Below the pieces are notes generated by a model. The model saw only the letters and a list, made by a program, of their open reading frames with translations. It was not told where the DNA came from and made no database searches. The position numbers and the translations under genes were made by a program. A stretch of 64,000 nt of DNA from Babylonia areolata (lineage: Eukaryota > Mollusca > Gastropoda > Neogastropoda > Buccinidae), in assembly GCF_041734735.1 (NCBI RefSeq), contig NC_134905.1, positions 11,927,214 through 11,991,213 on the forward strand. The letters run 5' to 3'. Positions 31,223-41,929 of the stretch are shown piece after piece. Each line of letters opens with the position of its first letter. The stretch's first letter is position 1.

Positions 31223-34200
31223 ATGGATACCAACAAAACCCTGTCTCGCGTGCACCTCGGGGATCAGCTGCATAGCACGAGACATAAATTCAGATCCCCC
31301 AAACCCCAAAACAAGCGTGGCAAAAGAGGTGAGAAAAGATTGTGCTTAGGTAGCAGAATGACAAAAGCAGAGCGGCTGTCAAAGAAATTCTTTAGAATTG
31401 GCAGTTGGAATTGTTCCAGCGCGAGAATGAGAATTTCAACAATTGAGAAATTGGCATATGATTTTGACATTTTATGTCTCCAAGAGACCAGGACAAGTGC
31501 AGACAGACCAATACATTTTGAGAATTTCACAGTCTTTCAAAGGAATGAAGGAAGAGGAGTAGCAATCATACTGAACAAAAACCTAAAAAAACAAAGTTTC
31601 CACCATAAATCTAGAGAAATGGTGTAGCAACTCATGTGAACTAGTGGGGGTGCATCTCGAAAAACCTGACGGAATTCACAAAAGCATCGTGCTCATCAAT
31701 GCCTATGTTCACCCAGGAACCTGCACAACAAAAGAGGATTGGGCCTTTTTAGAGGAAATAGAGAACGAACTTGGAGACTCAGTCATTATCTGTGGAGACC
31801 TCAATGCAAGATCGAAGCTATAGGACCAGCGGAACACCAACCCACAAGGACTCGCACTTGAAGGAATGATAGGGGAAATTCTTCTTAGCCCATTAACAAC
31901 CACATCCCCAACTCGCCTTGGAACAAGACAAGGGGACAGTGACAGTGTGATTGACATCGCTCTAACATCTCCAAAATTCAGAGCAGAAATGAATGCAGAG
32001 ACGCTTCCACACCAAGGCAGTGACCACCTCCCGGTAGTGTTCAGTCTACAGAAACTGTCAGATAAACCCTGTATGAAACCGCGTGATCCATTTCAGAATG
32101 AAACCAAAGAGACAACCGTCATCGAAAAATTAAGACGCAGAAGAAACAAAAGAACGGCACCGAACAGGATGCAAACTATTCAGCCCCCATGGTGGAATAC
32201 CGACACAGAGAGAGCCTGGATAGAAAAACATGTGGCTGTCAAACTTTGGCAAAAAGAAAGAACAAAACCATCTCCAGACAAAGATATTGAAACAAAAATG
32301 AAAGAAAAAACTAAACAGTTTGAAATCATTGCTCAAGAGGCCAAAAATGACAAGTGGAAACAGTTTTGCGAGGCACTCAGTTATGACTCAACATTGACAG
32401 AGTTCTGGCAATTTTATAGTCGCATGGAAGGGAAAACGTGCACAACAACAACCCCAGACATGGTAGACACTGACGGAACCAAGCTTAAGACAAACGAAGA
32501 AAAAGGATCCGCCCTGCTCAGACGTTTCATACAACAGAGCGATCAAAGAAACTTAGATGAGAAAAAGAAATATGTTGAGGAGTTAAACCAAACCCTTATG
32601 CAGACTGGACCTGATGATGACTTGACAATAGATGATCTAAACGAAGCAATAGCTAAATTCAAGAAAGAATCAGCTTCTGGCCCAGACAAAGTTCGCTACT
32701 TGGACATCAAGGAACTATTGGAAGAAGACAGAAGCAACCTTTTCAATCTATATCAAAACAGTTTCCACAATGGACATGTGCCGGAGGACTGGACACACAG
32801 CTTCTTAAAACCCATACCAAAACCAGGAAAGGACCATCATCAGGTAAGCGGCTACTGGATCCTAACCATGCAAAACATTGTCGGAAAGCTCATGGAACGC
32901 ATGATAGCCAGGAAACTTGCAAGGGATCTTGAACACAGGCACATTCTCCCTTCAAATCAAGGTGGTTACAGAACAGGCAAGTCCACATGGGAAAACGCAG
33001 CTGCTTTTGCATATGAGGTGTATGAAGGATTTCAAAGAAAAGAAGAAACACTAGCAGTAGCAATCGATCTTGAAGATGCCTACAATAAGGTCCAGTTTGC
33101 GCACCTCATGGAGCTGCTACTAAGGTATGGAGTAAGTTTGACACTGACAAGATGGATAGCAGCAGCGCTTCAGGAAAGAACCGTCGTCCTACGCCTCGGA
33201 GATTGGATGTCTGCACCTTCTAAACTATCCATGGGACTGCCACAAGGGTCTCCGCTTTCTCCTGTCCTCTACAATGTCTACACGAAGGGCCTTGCAGACT
33301 TAAACAACAATGGAATAGCTCGGGTGCTTACTCTTGCGGATGATGGCCTGGTCTTCAAAACTTCGAGAGATGCTCAGGAAAGAACTAAAGCCGTCCAGAA
33401 ACAACTAAACAATATTGCTCAATGGTGCAAAGACACAGGATCTTCCATCAATCCAGCGAAAGCCCAAACGTTGCTGTGCACCCTCAACAACAGAACCGCG
33501 AGCAAATCACCACCTTCTGTGTCACTCGATGGGATTCAGATCGAGAAAACTGAATGCCTACGCTACCTAGGAATACACTTCGACAGGATGCTGACCTTCA
33601 GAAAACATACGGAAAATACTGTTCTCAAATGCAAAAAGGGCCTTTCAGTCTTAAAAGCAATGGCAACCAAAGGTATTGAACAACGCCACCTCTTCCTGCT
33701 ATACCAATCACTCGTCCTCAGTGTGATCGACTACGGACTTGGGCTAACAACACCCTTTTAAAGCAACCTCCTAAAATTAGAAAGAGTTCAAAATGAAGCT
33801 ATGAGGCTGATCCTTGGAACAACAAAAGACACGCCCACAGAAACCATGCGATACCTGCTTGACCTTCCTTCAGTGCAGGCCAGAAACAAGTTAGAACAGG
33901 TCAAGACCTTCTTCAAAGCATTAGAAAACCCTCAAAACCCACTGCATGACGCAGTCAAAGAACCAAAAGGCAGCCGCCTAGGACGAGGAAGATCATGGAT
34001 GGGGCAAGCAGAAGACACAATCCAGCTAGTATGCCGACTACAAGACCTGAAAGAAACAAAAGAATGGGAGAAAAAACCCTAAAACCTCAACCATCTATTC
34101 AACACAGCCATTTCACCCACTCTAGGAAGACATTGTCGGGAATGGCCAGAGGGCAAAACTGATGCGGAAGTGAAGCTACTCATAGAAGAAAACAGTAAAG

Positions 34201-34850
34201 AAGAGGACATCATCATATACACAGATGGCTCAGTCACCAAAGACCAATCCGGTTGGGGATTCACTGCGAAACAAAATGGAAAAACAGTTAGGGAAGAGAA
34301 TGCTGCCTACAAAGTCACAACCTCCAGCCTAACGATGGAAGTTGAAGCTGTGACACATGCCCTCCAGTGGCTATCGTCCATCCATACGCCCGGAAACCAA
34401 CATGCCATGATTCTTACAGACTCAATGAACCTCATACAGAAAATTGAAAACGGAATGGGAAGCCCAGAGTGGCATAAGGCAATGCGCAACTTTCAGATTA
34501 AAAAACTCACATGGTCATACTGCCCGGGACATGCAGGTGTTAAGGGAAATGAGCGAGCTGACAGACTTGCTGGTAACGCAACACCGACGAGCGGCCTACA
34601 TCTAGGAAAATCGGAAATCCTCAGAAAAGTCAAAGAATATAAAAAAGAACAGGTACAAGGCCATCACACCATCGATCGCCTCAAAGAAATAAAAGCGGAG
34701 AGAGGGAGTGGCCGTAAGTCTAACATGAAAGGTAGAGCACGATGCTTTGCAAATCAAACAAATATCGGCATCATTTCCAAACCAACATTGCGCAAATTTC
34801 TTCAAAACGGAACAGAGTCTCTGTGGGCTTTTCCAAATACAATAAACTGA
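31223..34850 (+). pseudogene. I-type LINE ORF2 protein: APE endonuclease, reverse transcriptase, RNase H
   Basis: The endonuclease starts at FFRIGSWNCSSARMRISTIE and ILCLQETRTS, continuing with GDLNARS and SDHLPVVFSL. The reverse transcriptase shows SGPDKVRY, the motif A aspartate in AIDLEDAYNKV, LPQGSPLSPVLYN and the catalytic pair in TLADDGLVF. RNase H follows with IYTDGSVTKDQSGWGF, LTMEVEAV, LTDSMN and CPGHAGVKGNERADRLAGNA. Breaks are few: one frameshift near 31618 and in-frame stops at 31821, 33759 and 34080. The frame is otherwise shared from 31866 to 34850, so the copy is fairly young. The block upstream (30897-31211) is open but not recognised as an ORF1 protein. Confidence 0.85.
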
Positions 34851-35039
34851 GCAACACACTAGACGCCACGTTCTTGGCATCAGAGATCTTTTCCCATCCC
34901 TCTTGCGGCCAATCAGTGGCAGCCTCTGTGCGTGTGTGTATGTGTGTGTTTGTATGCATGTGTGGGTCTGTATTTTTGAGTGCGTTTGTGCATGCGCGAG
35001 AGTGTAAGTGTAAGTGTCAGTAGAGTTCTGTGCACGTGC

Positions 35040-35075
<36 letters not shown>

Positions 35076-35228
35076 GGGAGGTGGGGTAGAGGATGAGGTA
35101 TGTGAGTGTATGCATGCCTACACTGTGGGAGCAACAGGATATTGGAATATATATATATATATATCTTTGTATATATGTGTGTGGAGATATGGGCATATGT
35201 GTGTGTGCTTGTACAAGTAAGTGTTCAT

Positions 35229-35266
<38 letters not shown>

Positions 35267-35636
35267 CGTGGAAGCTGTGATACGTAGACTAGAAATGAGT
35301 GTTTGGAGGAGGGGGGTAGAGGAGGTGCAGGGTAATGTGTTGGTGTGTGTGTGTGTGTTGGAGCTCATGTACGTTTATATGTATTTGACTGTGCTTTCAT
35401 ATCTGTGAAACTGCATGTTCGGTGCATATCTGTTATGCATGTGTGGGTGTATATGTAAATGTGTGTCTTCATGTTTTACATCTATTTGCTTATTTATCAT
35501 CATTGTTATCTTTTTTTTTTCTTTTTTTTTTTTTTTCTTTTTTTACATTATAGTTATTATTTATTTTATTTATTTATTTATTTGTGTAAGCTTATCTATT
35601 ATTTATTCACCTTTTTTTTCTTTTTTTTTTCCTCAA
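34851..35636. repeat. GT-, AT- and T-rich 3' region of the I-type LINE
   Basis: GT tracts at 34930-35075 and 35230-35266, an AT tract at 35148-35165 and long T-runs between 35505 and 35632. Open frames here are low-complexity only. Confidence 0.7.
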
Positions 35637-35760
35637 GGCCTGACTAAGCGCGTTGGGTTACGCTGCTGGTCAGGCATCTGCTTGGCAGATGTGGTGTAGC
35701 GTATATGGATTTGTCCGAACGCAGTGACGCCTCCTTGAGCTACTGAAACTGAAACTGATA
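35637..35760 (+). mobile_element. SINE-E-like 3' block at the end of the I-type LINE
   Basis: It begins GGCCTGACTAAGCGCGTTGG, includes TCTGCTTGGCAGATGTGGTG and ends in GCTACTGAAACTGAAACTGA. A degenerate relative lies alone at 17495-17565. It could be the true 3' end of the I-type LINE shared with a partner SINE, or a separate SINE whose insertion made the 14-bp duplication. Confidence 0.6.
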
Positions 35761-36330
35761 TCCATGCTTTACACTGGCTCCCAGTACAAGAAAAAATTAT
35801 TTACAAAGTCGTCTCTCTTTGTTTCAAGTTCATTGAGGCTACTGGTCCACAGTATCTTTCCGATCTCATTCATCCTTACATACCCTCACGCCAACTCCGA
35901 TCCTCTTCTGACACCCGCATACTTAGGATCCCCCGTCTTCGAACCAAAACGTACTGGCAACGTTTTTCATACCAAGCCCCCACTCTTCGGAATCAACTTT
36001 CTCAGCCTCGCCATCACTTAGCTTCCATGCAGTCTTTTTAAATCCAGTGTGAAGACCCTCCTGAATAATTTTCAACAGCTCATCCCTTTCTAGTACGAAC
36101 TAAAATGACTATCAGTGAGTGAGTGTTTTCTTAGTTTCAGAATTTGTAGGTTGTATTTTTGATTGTGTGCTATTTATGATTGTGTACTATGACTTTTGTA
36201 TGTGCGTGCACGAGTGTTTGTGTGTGTGTGTTTGGGTGTATGTGTGTGGGAGGTAGGGGTCAATGTTTGTAGTAATGTTTTGCATCTTGTGTTCATGCTC
36301 ATCTTGCGTAAATGCTCACAACAATGATAA
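35761..36330 (+). mobile_element. Second L2/CR1-type LINE, right part and 3' UTR
   Basis: It resumes with LHWLPVQEKIIYKVV, then ATGPQYLSDLIHPYIPSRQL, RSSSDTRILRIPRLRTKTYW and SFKSSVKTLLNNF, the standard L2/CR1 C-terminus. Minor frame breaks are present. The 3' UTR has GT-rich DNA (36205-36250) and fades out near ATGATAATATAAAG. Confidence 0.75.
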
Positions 36331-36783
36331 TATAAAGATTATATATGATTTATCTATTTGTTTATTTATTTATTTATTTGATCAGGCTCTACCCATGACC
36401 AATTACAATACCAAATTTGATTAAAATTGAAAGTAAGATATGGTCTTTATGAAGCCTGTTCTAGTTTTACAAATAATGATCTTGACCTTTACCCTTTGAC
36501 CTGGCCATATCATCATCAAAGGGCTTGACTTCAAAATGTCGTAGGTACATTCCTACCATCCTGCCAAGTTTGATACCTATGCCAACTGTAGCTGCCGAGA
36601 AAATGCCAACAGTAAAGTTTACCACGGACACACATTGCACTCAGTGTTATTACATTCTCCCATTTTGTTAACACACGTGAGTGAAAACACGGACTGATAA
36701 ATTCTCACGTATAAATTTTACTACTTACATCATTTGCTGTTTTACACATTACATTATTTCAAAACCATTAACAAATAGACTGC

Positions 36784-36798
36784 ATACATACATACATG
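36784..36798. other. Left direct repeat flanking the minus-strand LINE
   Basis: CATACATACATACATG ends at 36798 and recurs at 41159-41174. It is a tetranucleotide repeat, so it could be a target-site duplication or two unrelated CATA runs. Confidence 0.5.
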
Positions 36799-37866
36799 AT
36801 GATGATGGAGTCTCCCGTCGGTCCGACGGATGAGTAGGCAGGCAGGCTTATCTGTCGGTGTGTGTCCTCATATGGGAGAAGAGGCCGATTCTAGATGCGC
36901 AGCACTTCCCACAGGTGTTGCAAGAGAAAACGTCTCCAGAAGTTGAGCCCTGCTTTCTTCGCTCACGCTTCTCCTTAATGGCCAGCGTTCTCTTGTTTTC
37001 AAACGTCTTGATGCCACTAGAGCACCGCATCCTCCAGCGAGAGCGGTCAAGGGCATCAGTTTCCCCGGAAGCGATGTCTATGTCACAGGCTTTGAGGTTT
37101 GTCTTCAAGGTGTCCTTGAAACGCTTGCAGGGTCTTCCAAGTTCATGGTGGCCTTCCTTCAGCTGGTCATACAAAAGCATCTTCGGGATCCTACTGTCTG
37201 TCATGCGGACAACGTGTCCTGTCCAGCATAGCTGGCACTGGATCAGCAGGCTTTCGATGCTGGGCAGGCCGCTCCTCTCTAGGACCTGGAGGTTGGAGAC
37301 CCTGTTTTGCCACTTTATGCCGAGGATCTTTCGTATGCATCTCTGGTGAAACTGCTCAAGTTGTTGAATGTGACGGCGATACGTTGTCCATGTTTCACAG
37401 CTGTACAACAAGGTGATCAGCACAACAGCTCTGTAGGTTTTCATCTTAGTGCTGAGCCTGATGCCTTTGTTGTTCCACAGCCTGTTGTTGAGTCTGCCAA
37501 AGGCGGAGCTGGCCTTGGCGATACGCAGCGTCACTTCCGCATCAAGGGCTCCGTTGCTGCTTAGGGTGCTGCCCAGGTAGCAAAACTTGTTGACTGACTT
37601 GATCTCTGTGTCGTCGATCTTGATTGCAGGTGGGGGGGAGGCACTGGCGTTCTGTTAGCTAGCTGGTTGGTACATGGACTCGGTCTTGCTGAGGCTGATG
37701 GTGAGTCCAAAGCGCCTGCAGGAGGTTGAGAACCTGTCCATAATGAACTGCATGTCCTCATGGGTGTGTGCAGCAAGCACGCAGTCATCAGTGAAGGGGA
37801 ACTCTCTCAACAGTGCCTCAAACACCCTGGACCTGTCATGGAGTCGCCGCAAGTTGAAAAGTTTGC

Positions 37867-37993
37867 ACCCCCGAAGACGGAGTATGGCTGCCTACATGGC
37901 GGGGTAAAAACGGTCATGCACGTAAAAGCCCACTCGTGTACATGCGAGTGAACGTGGGAGTTGCAGCCCACGAACAAAGAAGAAGAAGAAGAA
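37867..37993 (+). mobile_element. SINE-A, 5'-truncated, with 11-bp target duplication
   Basis: The last 127 bases of SINE-A (CGGAGTATGGCTGCC, CGGTCATGCACGTAAAAGCC) with a GAA-repeat tail. It is flanked by GAAAAGTTTGC at 37856-37866 and 37994-38004. It interrupts the reverse-transcriptase region of the surrounding LINE. Confidence 0.85.
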
Positions 37994-39317
37994 GAAAAGT
38001 TTGCCATCTGTGCGAAACTGAATGTAGATGCCCCGGCGGTCACAGTCTTGGAAGGCGTCAATCAGCATGGCGGAGAAGAGAATGGAAAACAGTGTGTGTG
38101 CCAGGACGCAACCCTGCTTTATTCCATTTACCACAGGGAACGGATCCGACATGTCAGCATTTTCCTGTACTCTCGCCTGCATGCCATCGTGGAAGGACGC
38201 AATCAACTGGATTAGGCTCTCTGGGCAGCCGAACTTTAGGAGGATCTTCCACAGACCACGACGGTTCACCGTGTCGAAGGCCTTTGTCAGGTCTACAAAG
38301 ACCATGTGGAGCTCCTTGTTCTGCTCACGGCACTTCTCTTGCATCTTGAGTACAGCAAACACCATGTTACATGTTCCCCTGCCTGAACGGAAGGCGCACT
38401 GTGCTTCAGGGATGACTGTGTTGGAGACATGGTCAACCAGTCTGTTCAGTATGATGCGGGCGAACATCTTGCCGGCAATGCAGAGGAGAGAGATTCCATG
38501 GTGGTTATCGCAGGGTGTTTTGTCTCCCTTCCGTTTGTAAATGTGGACAATTGAAGCATCCTTGAAATCCTGGGGGACCTCCCCTCTCTCCCAGATAGAC
38601 TGGAACAGGGCGGTTAGCTTGTCTGTCAGCACCTCGCCTCCATACTTGTCCAAGGCTCGGACAGGGGTTGATCCTGTGACTCTCGGCCCATACGCAGCTC
38701 GATGACCATCATGGAAGGTCTTCATGTAGTGAGCATCAGCAGCGGACTGAAGCTCTTCGGACTTTCTCTCCCACCAGGTGTTCTTCATCTCACGCAGCCT
38801 CTTCTGTACGAGTTGCTTGGTTTGCAGGAACTGGCTCTCCTTCCTCTGGCAGTCTTTATAGGAAATGTGATCCTGATGCCGTATATGCAGTGTGTTCAGG
38901 AGCTTAGAGATTCCAGAGTCGTTCTCGTCAAACCAGTCTTTGTGGCTCCTCCATACACAGCCGAGTGTGTCAGCTGCTGCTGTGTACACAGCATCTCTAA
39001 AGGTGCTCCATACCTTTTCTACATCAGTCAATGCAGGAATTTCTTGGAGAGCTGCTTGGATTTGCTGCTGCAGCACGTCCTTGGTGATAGGGAGGCGGTG
39101 GATGTTCAGCTTCCTATGGGGTTTCTGGCTGGCTGGTTGGAGCTTGCGTGCAAGTCTGATGTTCATCTTGCTGCGTACCAGGCGATGGTCTGACCAACAG
39201 ACTGCTCCTCTCATGCAGCGTGTAATGGAAACATCACCTCTGTCCTTCTGCCGGACAATAACATAGTCCAGCATGCCATTGCTTGGAGCGGGGGTGCATC
39301 CATGTGTTCTTGTACTT

Positions 39318-39815
39318 TGTTGTTGTTGTTGTTGTTTTTTGTTTTTGCCCCATCTTCTGCACCATTTCAGTGGCATTACTCTCACGCCGCTCATTTAGAT
39401 TCCCCCATACACGGCCACACCCGGGTTCGTCCGTCACAGTTCCAGCGTCGGCAGTCAGCAGGGAACCATCGATGTTAGGTCGCCAGGAGGCCACACACCA
39501 GAGGAGACCCCGCACTGCTGCTGAGTCACTTCGGTGGTGTTCAGTGGTGCCACAGACTTTGTTTTGTTTATATTGATGAGAGATACAGACACTTGCAGTG
39601 TTGGTCAGGTAATTAGAGCAACACACCCAAATACGCATCCTTGAAGTGGATGACACTCGACTGTGTGGTCCCAGTCTCCCCATTTAAGCCCACAGCACAC
39701 TCAACTCTGGGTAGGAGCCGGCCACGGGCCGAAAAACCCACCTCCGCTGGGATTCGAACCCGCGTCCTCCCAGCCGTCAGTCCGCGACGCTAGCCACTTC
39801 GCCACGGTGGCTGGT
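39318..39815 (-). mobile_element. SINE-C, tRNA-headed, with 16-bp target duplication and CAA tail
   Basis: Flanked by ATGTGTTCTTGTACTT at 39302-39317 and 39816-39831. The minus strand starts with a tRNA-like head (A-box-like TGGCGAAGTGGC, B box GGTTCGAATCCC) and ends in a CAA-repeat tail next to 39318. It interrupts the LINE endonuclease domain. A longer copy is at 21935-22671. Confidence 0.9.
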
Positions 39816-41158
39816 ATGTGTTCTTGTACTTGTCCGCTTGTTGGAAGAGGGTGTTGTTGATGATGGTCAGTCCGTGCTGCGCGCAGAGCGAGAGCAAAAG
39901 CAGTCCGTTGGAGTTGCGCTTATTATTGTGCCGTGCTGTCCTAGGACTTTTGGCCACGAGGAGAAGTCCACGCCGACGCGGGCATTGAAATCCCCAAGGA
40001 TGATCAGCCTGCCCTTTCTGTCTACCGCTGAAATGGTGCGGCTGAGCTCCTCGTAGAATGCTTGTTTGATGTCATCAGGTTTGGTCATCGTCGGGGCATA
40101 GCAGCTGATGACTGTGGAGAAGCGATCCTTAGACAACTTCAGACGCAGGGTCATCAGCCTATCGTTTATCCCACGTGGAAGGCTGTCAAGCTGTCGTGCA
40201 AATTTGGTTCGTATGGCGAAGCCCATGCCTGAGGTTCTTGGGGTGACATCTGGCTTCCCAATGCAGTAGAAGGTGTAGCCCCCTCCAACTTCCTCCAGCT
40301 GGGTTTCACCGGGAAACCTGGTTTCGCTCAGGGCTGCTATATCCACCTGGTAGCGATCAAGCATTCTAGCAATGAGCACTGTGAGTCTCTCTGGTCTGTC
40401 GTCTCTGTCTAAGAGGGTGCGAACATTCCAGGCACCCAGAGTCAGGGCATGACTCCTGGTTCTTTTCTTCTGTTGTTTTCGACCGCTAGTGTTGGATGTC
40501 CAAGTAGGTGTGGTTTCCTACTAGGTACTAGGTGAAGCAGGCTTTGTTTAGGGATCCTTTTATCTCCCCTTCCCCACGTGGGGAGAGCAGTGCTGTCCCT
40601 AAAAAGGGCTGCTCTGACATTGTGGGAGAATACGGGCGCCGCATCCGCCCCAGTCTACGGCGGACGACCATCACCCCACAGCCGCCTGCGTTCAGAGTCG
40701 TGACTAGGAACTGCCAGCAGCATCCTCTGCCTGTCCCCGTTACCACTTTTCCATCGCCGCAGGGCTTGGGAAAGCTGGTTGTTGACGGGCTAGCTCGTTT
40801 TCCGACATTAGCCTGATTGCCTGACCAGCACAGGTGACTTTTTTTTAGTGAGGAGGAGTTGTGCAGTCTCTTCCCCACTCTCTCGCCTACCGACGCTAAC
40901 ATTCCCACAGGTGCAGATACTGCCACGTGCAGGACGGCCTCGGCAGGAGCAGGTTTTTTCTTCGGAACTCCGTCTCCTAGGAGGACTTCCAGCCAAGGAT
41001 AAGCGCTCCCCCTGCCCTTTGGTCATCCTCTTCCGCCTTCACAGCCGTTGGGAAAGGTTTCCTCCTCCGCCTGGTCCGTCGTTGGGAGACTTCACATGCG
41101 GCAGGTAGTACTGGGTTACATGGTACCAGTAGCAAGGACTATGCCCCTGACCTGACCC

Positions 41159-41868
41159 CATACATACATACATGGGAAAGGCTAAGTGGCAAGAACGAGG
41201 GACTTTCAGTTCATTGTATTATCTTCGTGGACAGCTCCCAATTTCACTTTTTCCACGTGAAATCGTCGAGTAGGTATATAGCTTTTGTGTTGGTGTTGTC
41301 ACTGCTGAACGGAGATTCGATTTTCTCTGTGCGGTCAGTGACAACGTTTGTGGCTTTGCGCCTGCGCCCGTTTGGTGTCCGGGGCTGTTTCCATTTTGGG
41401 TTATTTTTACTTTATCTTTTTTTGTTCAACCCGTGTGTTTTTTTGTGTTTTTTTGTGAATCAGAATCAGAATCAATTTTAATGTCAATTAAACCTGAACA
41501 ATGTTTATAAGACACGCAAGCAAAGTTACATGAAACCACGCACAAAAAAGCAAAACAAAATAGATAAATATTGAACAAGTCATTGAATCACTCCTGCACG
41601 CTATGGCGTTTTTGACAGCAGTTACTGACAAATTTCCCAGTCCCACAAGTTTGTCTTCCAGTATTAGCTGACTGGGTTTAATAATATTTGGAATGTAATT
41701 TTGAATTTGTGTGTGTGTGTGTGTGTGTGTGTGTAGTAAAGGTATAACTGCTGTTGGACTTTTCTGTAATTGTTGCAGTGGATGGTATCAATATCATCAT
41801 CATTACCGTTATTATTATCATCTTGATTGTCAGTTGTTGGTGGTGTTGATTTGTATTGTATCATATTG

Positions 41869-41911
<43 letters not shown>

Positions 41912-41929
41912 ATAATTATGTCACAACAT
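41159..41929. other. Right LINE-flanking repeat, then intergenic DNA
   Basis: The direct-repeat partner is at 41159-41174. The rest has GT tracts at 41709-41733 and 41873-41908 and no coding similarity. Confidence 0.5.

Larger units (their letters stand above)
30510..35760 (+). mobile_element. I-type LINE (endonuclease, reverse transcriptase, RNase H) with 14-bp target duplication
   Basis: Flanked by TCCATGCTTTACAC at 30496-30509 and 35761-35774, which interrupts the L2/CR1 LINE reading CPLHALHWLPVQ. The inserted unit is about 5.25 kb, a plausible full length. The 5' region has an 85-base direct repeat (30674-30758 and 30828-30912). The coding part is 31223-34850, followed by a long GT-rich 3' region. 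The 3' end is a block ending TACTGAAACTGAAACTGA at 35743-35760. The APE endonuclease plus RT plus RNase H order places it in the I superfamily; clade within it is not fixed. Confidence 0.75.
28333..36683 (+). mobile_element. Second Helentron-like element (family H2), split by LINE insertions (inferred)
   Basis: The left end has AACAAGGGCTTCAAGACTCA, like the family H end, and ACTCACGTGTG at 28350-28360. The exact reverse complement CACACGTGAGT lies at 36672-36682, preceded by GTTTACCACGGACACAC (family H: GTTTACCACGGACAC) at 36619-36635. Both flanks carry TGACCTTGACC-type words (about 28570, 28717 and 36479). Removing the LINE block at about 28760-36360 would leave an element of about 0.75 kb. 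This joining is inference from the matching ends. Confidence 0.45.
36848..40379 (-). pseudogene. LINE ORF2 protein: endonuclease, reverse transcriptase, zinc-finger tail
   Basis: Endonuclease: DIAALSETRFPGETQLEEVG, then LIILGDFNARVGVD and, after a SINE insertion, MLDYVIVRQKDRGDV with SDHRLVRSKM. Reverse transcriptase: FKDASIVHIYKRKGDKTPCD, VFVDLTKAFDTVNRRGLW (motif A aspartate), NGIKQGCVLAHTLFSILFSA and FPFTDDCVLAAHTHEDMQF (catalytic pair, with Thr in place of the usual Ala). C-terminus: LYSCETWTTYRRHIQQLEQF, GHVVRMTDSRIPK and the finger CNTCGKCCASRIGLFSHMRT followed by H. The coding frame is interrupted by a SINE at 39318-39815, a SINE piece at 37867-37993 and several frame changes, so it is dead. 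Confidence 0.8.
36799..41158 (-). mobile_element. Near full-length LINE (EN-RT-C2H2 tail), minus strand, with two SINE insertions
   Basis: About 4.36 kb between CATACATACATACATG repeats (36783-36798 and 41159-41174), or about 3.7 kb without the SINEs and their duplications. The minus strand carries, in order, a GC-rich 5' region (41150-40400), an APE-type endonuclease (about 40379-39270), a reverse transcriptase (about 39000-37600) and a C-terminal region ending in a C2H2 finger (36848-37534). The 3' end is a short ATC/ATG run. Clade not assigned; the C2H2 tail and the TDDC-type catalytic motif are the distinctive marks. Confidence 0.75.
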
